Below are positions 61,070 through 64,000 of a stretch of 64,000 nucleotides of DNA, piece after piece. Source of the stretch: Climacium dendroides (lineage: Eukaryota > Streptophyta > Bryopsida > Hypnales > Climaciaceae). A program made the translations under genes and the position numbers. Every line of letters begins with the position of its first letter. The first letter of the stretch is position 1. The notes below the pieces were generated by a model. That model saw only the letters and a program-made list of their open reading frames with translations, was not told the DNA's origin and made no database searches. The DNA lies in assembly GCA_950106755.1 (NCBI GenBank), contig OX467084.1:37761213-37825212 (forward strand), in the 5' to 3' direction.

Positions 61070-61690
61070 TAATTGTTATTGGAGTCTACAATTTTCAGAT
61101 CATGAATTGTTGATGGTTTGTACTTTTACGGTGGTTTAAATAGACCTGCTCGAGTAACTTAATTTACCAGACTTGTTTTTTTAAGAATCCTACTTAGTTT
61201 ATAATGATGGAGAACTTCATAGCTTCTAAAAGCTAGAGTTCAATTCTTTGATTGTGAGCTATTTATGTCTTACACTAATACACTAGTATAGATCAATAGA
61301 CATGTTGCAGTAACTCAACAATATTGTAATTTGTTGGATTCTTGCTTTTAAATTTGTATTAGTGGATAAGTGAAATTAACAGGTTCAAAAGTTAAATTCT
61401 CAGTGCATGAGGTGTAAGTGAATCCTACTAATGTACTAGTATAGATAGATGTACCCTAGTAACTTATTTGCGTCGTTATTTATTCAAATTGTGCTCAACT
61501 TCTTTGGAATGCTAAAATTTACAACTTCAAAAGTTCAATTTTCAAATCATTCATTGTCGACGGCTTATTACACTTATATTAGTATAGACAAACATGATGT
61601 CCGAGTACCTTAAGTAAGTATTGTTGTAATCTGTTATATCTGAACTATGTTTTCTATTGGAAAAGAAGTTAATAGCTTGAAGAGTTAAAG
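61070..61690. repeat. Degenerate ~150 bp tandem repeat, about four units
   Basis: The landmark AGTAACTYA (AGTACCTTA in the last unit) recurs at about 61153, 61310, 61455 and 61603, each preceded by ACTAGTATAGA-like sequence and followed by a TTGTAATYTGTT or CAAATTGTG-like block. The period is 145-157 bp. The spacing is close to nucleosome or satellite monomer length. Confidence 0.6.
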
Positions 61691-61895
61691 ATGATTGGGC
61701 TTTACACCTTGGAATTGGGCCTGAGACTAGGCTGTGGACCCTTAATAACGCGCTCCATCTACTCAAATCAAGATTTATCTTCATTCCAAAAAATATTGAC
61801 TCAAAGTTTTTGTGACAAAAGATTTGATGGCAAGACACCCTCTTCAAAAATCAAATTCACAAACAGTATCAACAGTAGGCTAGTAGGTGTAGTTG

Positions 61896-61972
61896 CAAAT
61901 GGAACATGAATAGGACAACCACGACCACGACAAATGGAACATGAATAGGACAACCTACAACCACGACAAATG
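61896..61972. repeat. 35 bp tandem duplication
   Basis: CAAATGGAACATGAATAGGA followed by CAACC occurs at 61896 and again 35 bp later, with ACCACGACAAATGG after each. Confidence 0.85.
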
Positions 61973-62303
61973 GAGATGGAAGACTACATAAGTCCAGCAT
62001 AAGAAGAGCCTTTGGCCAACCCTACGGAGCTCCACAGGGTCGAGGAGGTTAATATCTGATGCTTTTTATCTATCGTAGTTGAGTTTTTGACTTACATCCA
62101 GTTGTTCTTCATCCTTGCCATTCCCATGGCTAGTTTTCCATTAGAAAGGTAGTATCAACATTAACCGTTAATATAAGGTTTTTGAACATGATGTTTACTA
62201 ATGCATATCCAAAAAATTATTAAACCCTACTAGCAAGAAAAAAATAATCTATGTGCACTTTCAAAAAAACTATTTTTACAATGTGAGAATAAGTTGTGAA
62301 TTT

Positions 62304-62600
62304 TTAACTCTTAAAGCCCTGAAGGTGATTTATGTCAAAAACCATTGAATACTGCCACTTATGCTGCATTCACCTAAGAAAACCAAAAAATTACCTTTTA
62401 AAAAAATCTAACCATAGGATCTTGTATTTAAACTTGTTTAAGAATGTGTGGTGAAAATTTCATGAAATTTGACCGCATGGAATGCAAGATATTTGCATAC
62501 AAAGTGAATAAAATGATTTTTTTTGCAACTTGCTTGATTAGATATTTTAGCTTTGAATCTTTGTAACTAAAATTTTTGGTACTATTGATTTTGATTTTCT
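62304..62600. mobile_element. Partial TTAA-type repeat copy
   Basis: TTAA (62304-62307) is followed by CTCTTAAAGCCCTG. The interior GAATGCAAGATATTTGCAT and CTTGTATTTAAACTTGTTTA blocks correspond to 39050-39160 of the inverted-repeat element. No right end was identified. Confidence 0.5.
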
Positions 62601-64000
62601 AAGTTTTTATGTTGAATAATGAACTTGAGAATCTAAGGAAAAAAACTCAACAAAAAAACACTTAATTTTCACTCATTGAAAAATTGCAAAGTAGAAGTAG
62701 GTTAAACAATTAAGGTAAAATTGAATTATTAATAATTCAAAGATGGAATTGGAATACAATAATCCAAACGATGAGATTGGTTGAAAAACAAGCCTAATCC
62801 TACATTATTTTTTTTGTAAAAATTGTAAAAATTTCATTCAAAAATGAATCTTTCATGAAATCTTTTAATAGTTATTTTTTTAAGAAGTTGCTTAACCCCT
62901 CACCGCCTGACAGCCCAAAATTGGCCACTTGGAATTTGGCAAAGGTTCCTACGTTTTTCCTAGGGACACATTTGGCAAAGCAATTTAACGCACCGATTTA
63001 GGGTTCAGTTACGGTTGTGAATGAATCATTTCCAGAGGTTTACAACAAACACAATCTATGTTTTGATCGATTGTTTCAATAGGAGTTAAAAATCGGACAT
63101 GGCAGTTTTATGAAAGTGACTAGTGTTCATCGGTGTCTTACCATTGTGGGCTTTGGATGCCACTACTGAAGGAATCCTATGCCGAATCCATGTCTGCCAT
63201 TGGGCTTTAGGAATTTTGAGTTGGAGCCACCACAATTCTGTATCTATGGGTGAGGATTTGAAATTGTCAGCTTTATTAGATTGATTGTGTGCCTTTGTTT
63301 TTGTTTCTAAAACGTAGACTGTTTTCCTTGGTCGATTTTGGTTTTCGGGAGAGTCGTTTTTTCAATGGTCTACTTTACGGTGGTCCACCTTGTGTATGGA
63401 TGTTACAAGTGGTGAAATTGTCTCTATTTTGTCAATTCTATGGGTTTTGTATAGCTTTGTAATTTCTCCAATTGTGCTTGGTGGATTGTGTGTAATTTGG
63501 GTTGGTTTTGCAGTTTCCAAGTTTAGTGGAATCCAAGGAGTCCTTGTATGTGGAATCGGTTTGGAAACAAACTGGTGTTTGGTCGATTCCTTGTCTTCAA
63601 ATGTTCTGTCTCTGTTTCAATCGATTTTGTGCATATTTTACTGACCCCACCCTCCCGAATCTATACAACAATAACTGAACTGACCAATGCTCTAGGTAAC
63701 CAGTTCAGAACTTTTCCGGTAACAGCCAGTATCTTTACCGTGTTTCGTAAACTTCTGACCCCTTGTGTATTGTCTGTGATGCATTTGCGTTTCTGAAATT
63801 TTGGCAAGCCAATCGTCTTATTGTTACCATCACTTATCCAAAATCCTAAGTGGCGCAAGCAACTATTTTGCATGCTGCCAAATTTGAAGCATTCATGACA
63901 ATAGCCAGAAGGACCATTTTTTCTTTTTTCTCTGCACATTTGATACAAATCAGCGCAAATCTATCTATTGGATTTTCTAATGAACACATCCGCGCACTAG

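Larger units (their letters stand above)
50660..64000. other. Gene-free AT-rich region with repeats and one decayed coding remnant
   Basis: No intact gene was recognised. The listed features within are a disrupted coding region (52459-53845), a hAT MITE, hairpins and tandem arrays. A TTAA-CCC-type terminus occurs at 62890 (TTAA then CCCCTCACCGCC), and a TCCCTAAAGGACCATTG end at 57875. The last kilobase (62885-64000) is slightly GC-richer with no homology that I recognise; it may be the edge of another feature beyond the window. The rest is plain AT-rich sequence. Confidence 0.65.

Noticed and set aside
63390..63796. Possible membrane-protein exon near the right edge
   Set aside because: Hydrophobic open frames here start at TTG, overlap each other and lack splice context or recognisable motifs.

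Overview
The window is nuclear DNA of a plant. Three GC-richer, multi-exon genes with short GT-AG introns sit in long AT-rich stretches packed with small inverted-repeat transposons and tandem repeats. All three gene products have clear land-plant counterparts: a membrane-anchored A1 aspartic protease, the ribosome-biogenesis protein Peter Pan (PPAN) and an E2F cell-cycle factor. Compact introns, GC-rich genes in AT-rich intergenic DNA and the absence of recognisable LTR retrotransposons would fit a non-seed plant such as a bryophyte, but that placement is weak inference.

Layout. 1-3455: AT-rich flank with a TIR element (1313-1583) and a 4 x 88 bp tandem repeat (2741-3092). 4214-10519, minus strand: 12-exon aspartic protease, 649 aa. 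10520-11189: a 670 bp interval shared by two divergent start codons, with a telo-box and a site II motif. 11190-14174, plus strand: 7-exon PPAN, 496 aa. 14175-32653: no intact gene; many short repeats, including a TTAA-flanked MITE (28225-28448) and a CACTA-type element (28932-29497). 32654-38053: a complete but decayed 5.4 kb PIF/Harbinger transposon with TIRs, a TAA target duplication, a broken transposase on the plus strand and a broken Myb/SANT-like protein on the minus strand. 38054-43300: repeats, including a roughly 0.75 kb-armed inverted repeat and two Stowaway-like MITEs. 43308-49764, plus strand: E2F gene with an upstream E2F-type site. 50660-64000: AT-rich, with a disrupted unidentified coding region (52459-53845, minus strand), a 175 bp hAT-type MITE with an 8 bp target duplication, and tandem arrays with periods of 50 and about 150 bp.

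Functionally the genes are housekeeping or developmental. PPAN acts in large-subunit rRNA processing, E2F with a DP partner controls S-phase genes, and the protease is a secreted or membrane-tethered pepsin-like enzyme. Nothing suggests that the three form one pathway. The most unusual material is the transposon content, chiefly a group of elements whose ends read TTAA followed by CCC, as in piggyBac-type insertions.

All exon boundaries were read by eye from splice sites, reading phase and protein homology recalled from the families. No alignment or expression data were available.
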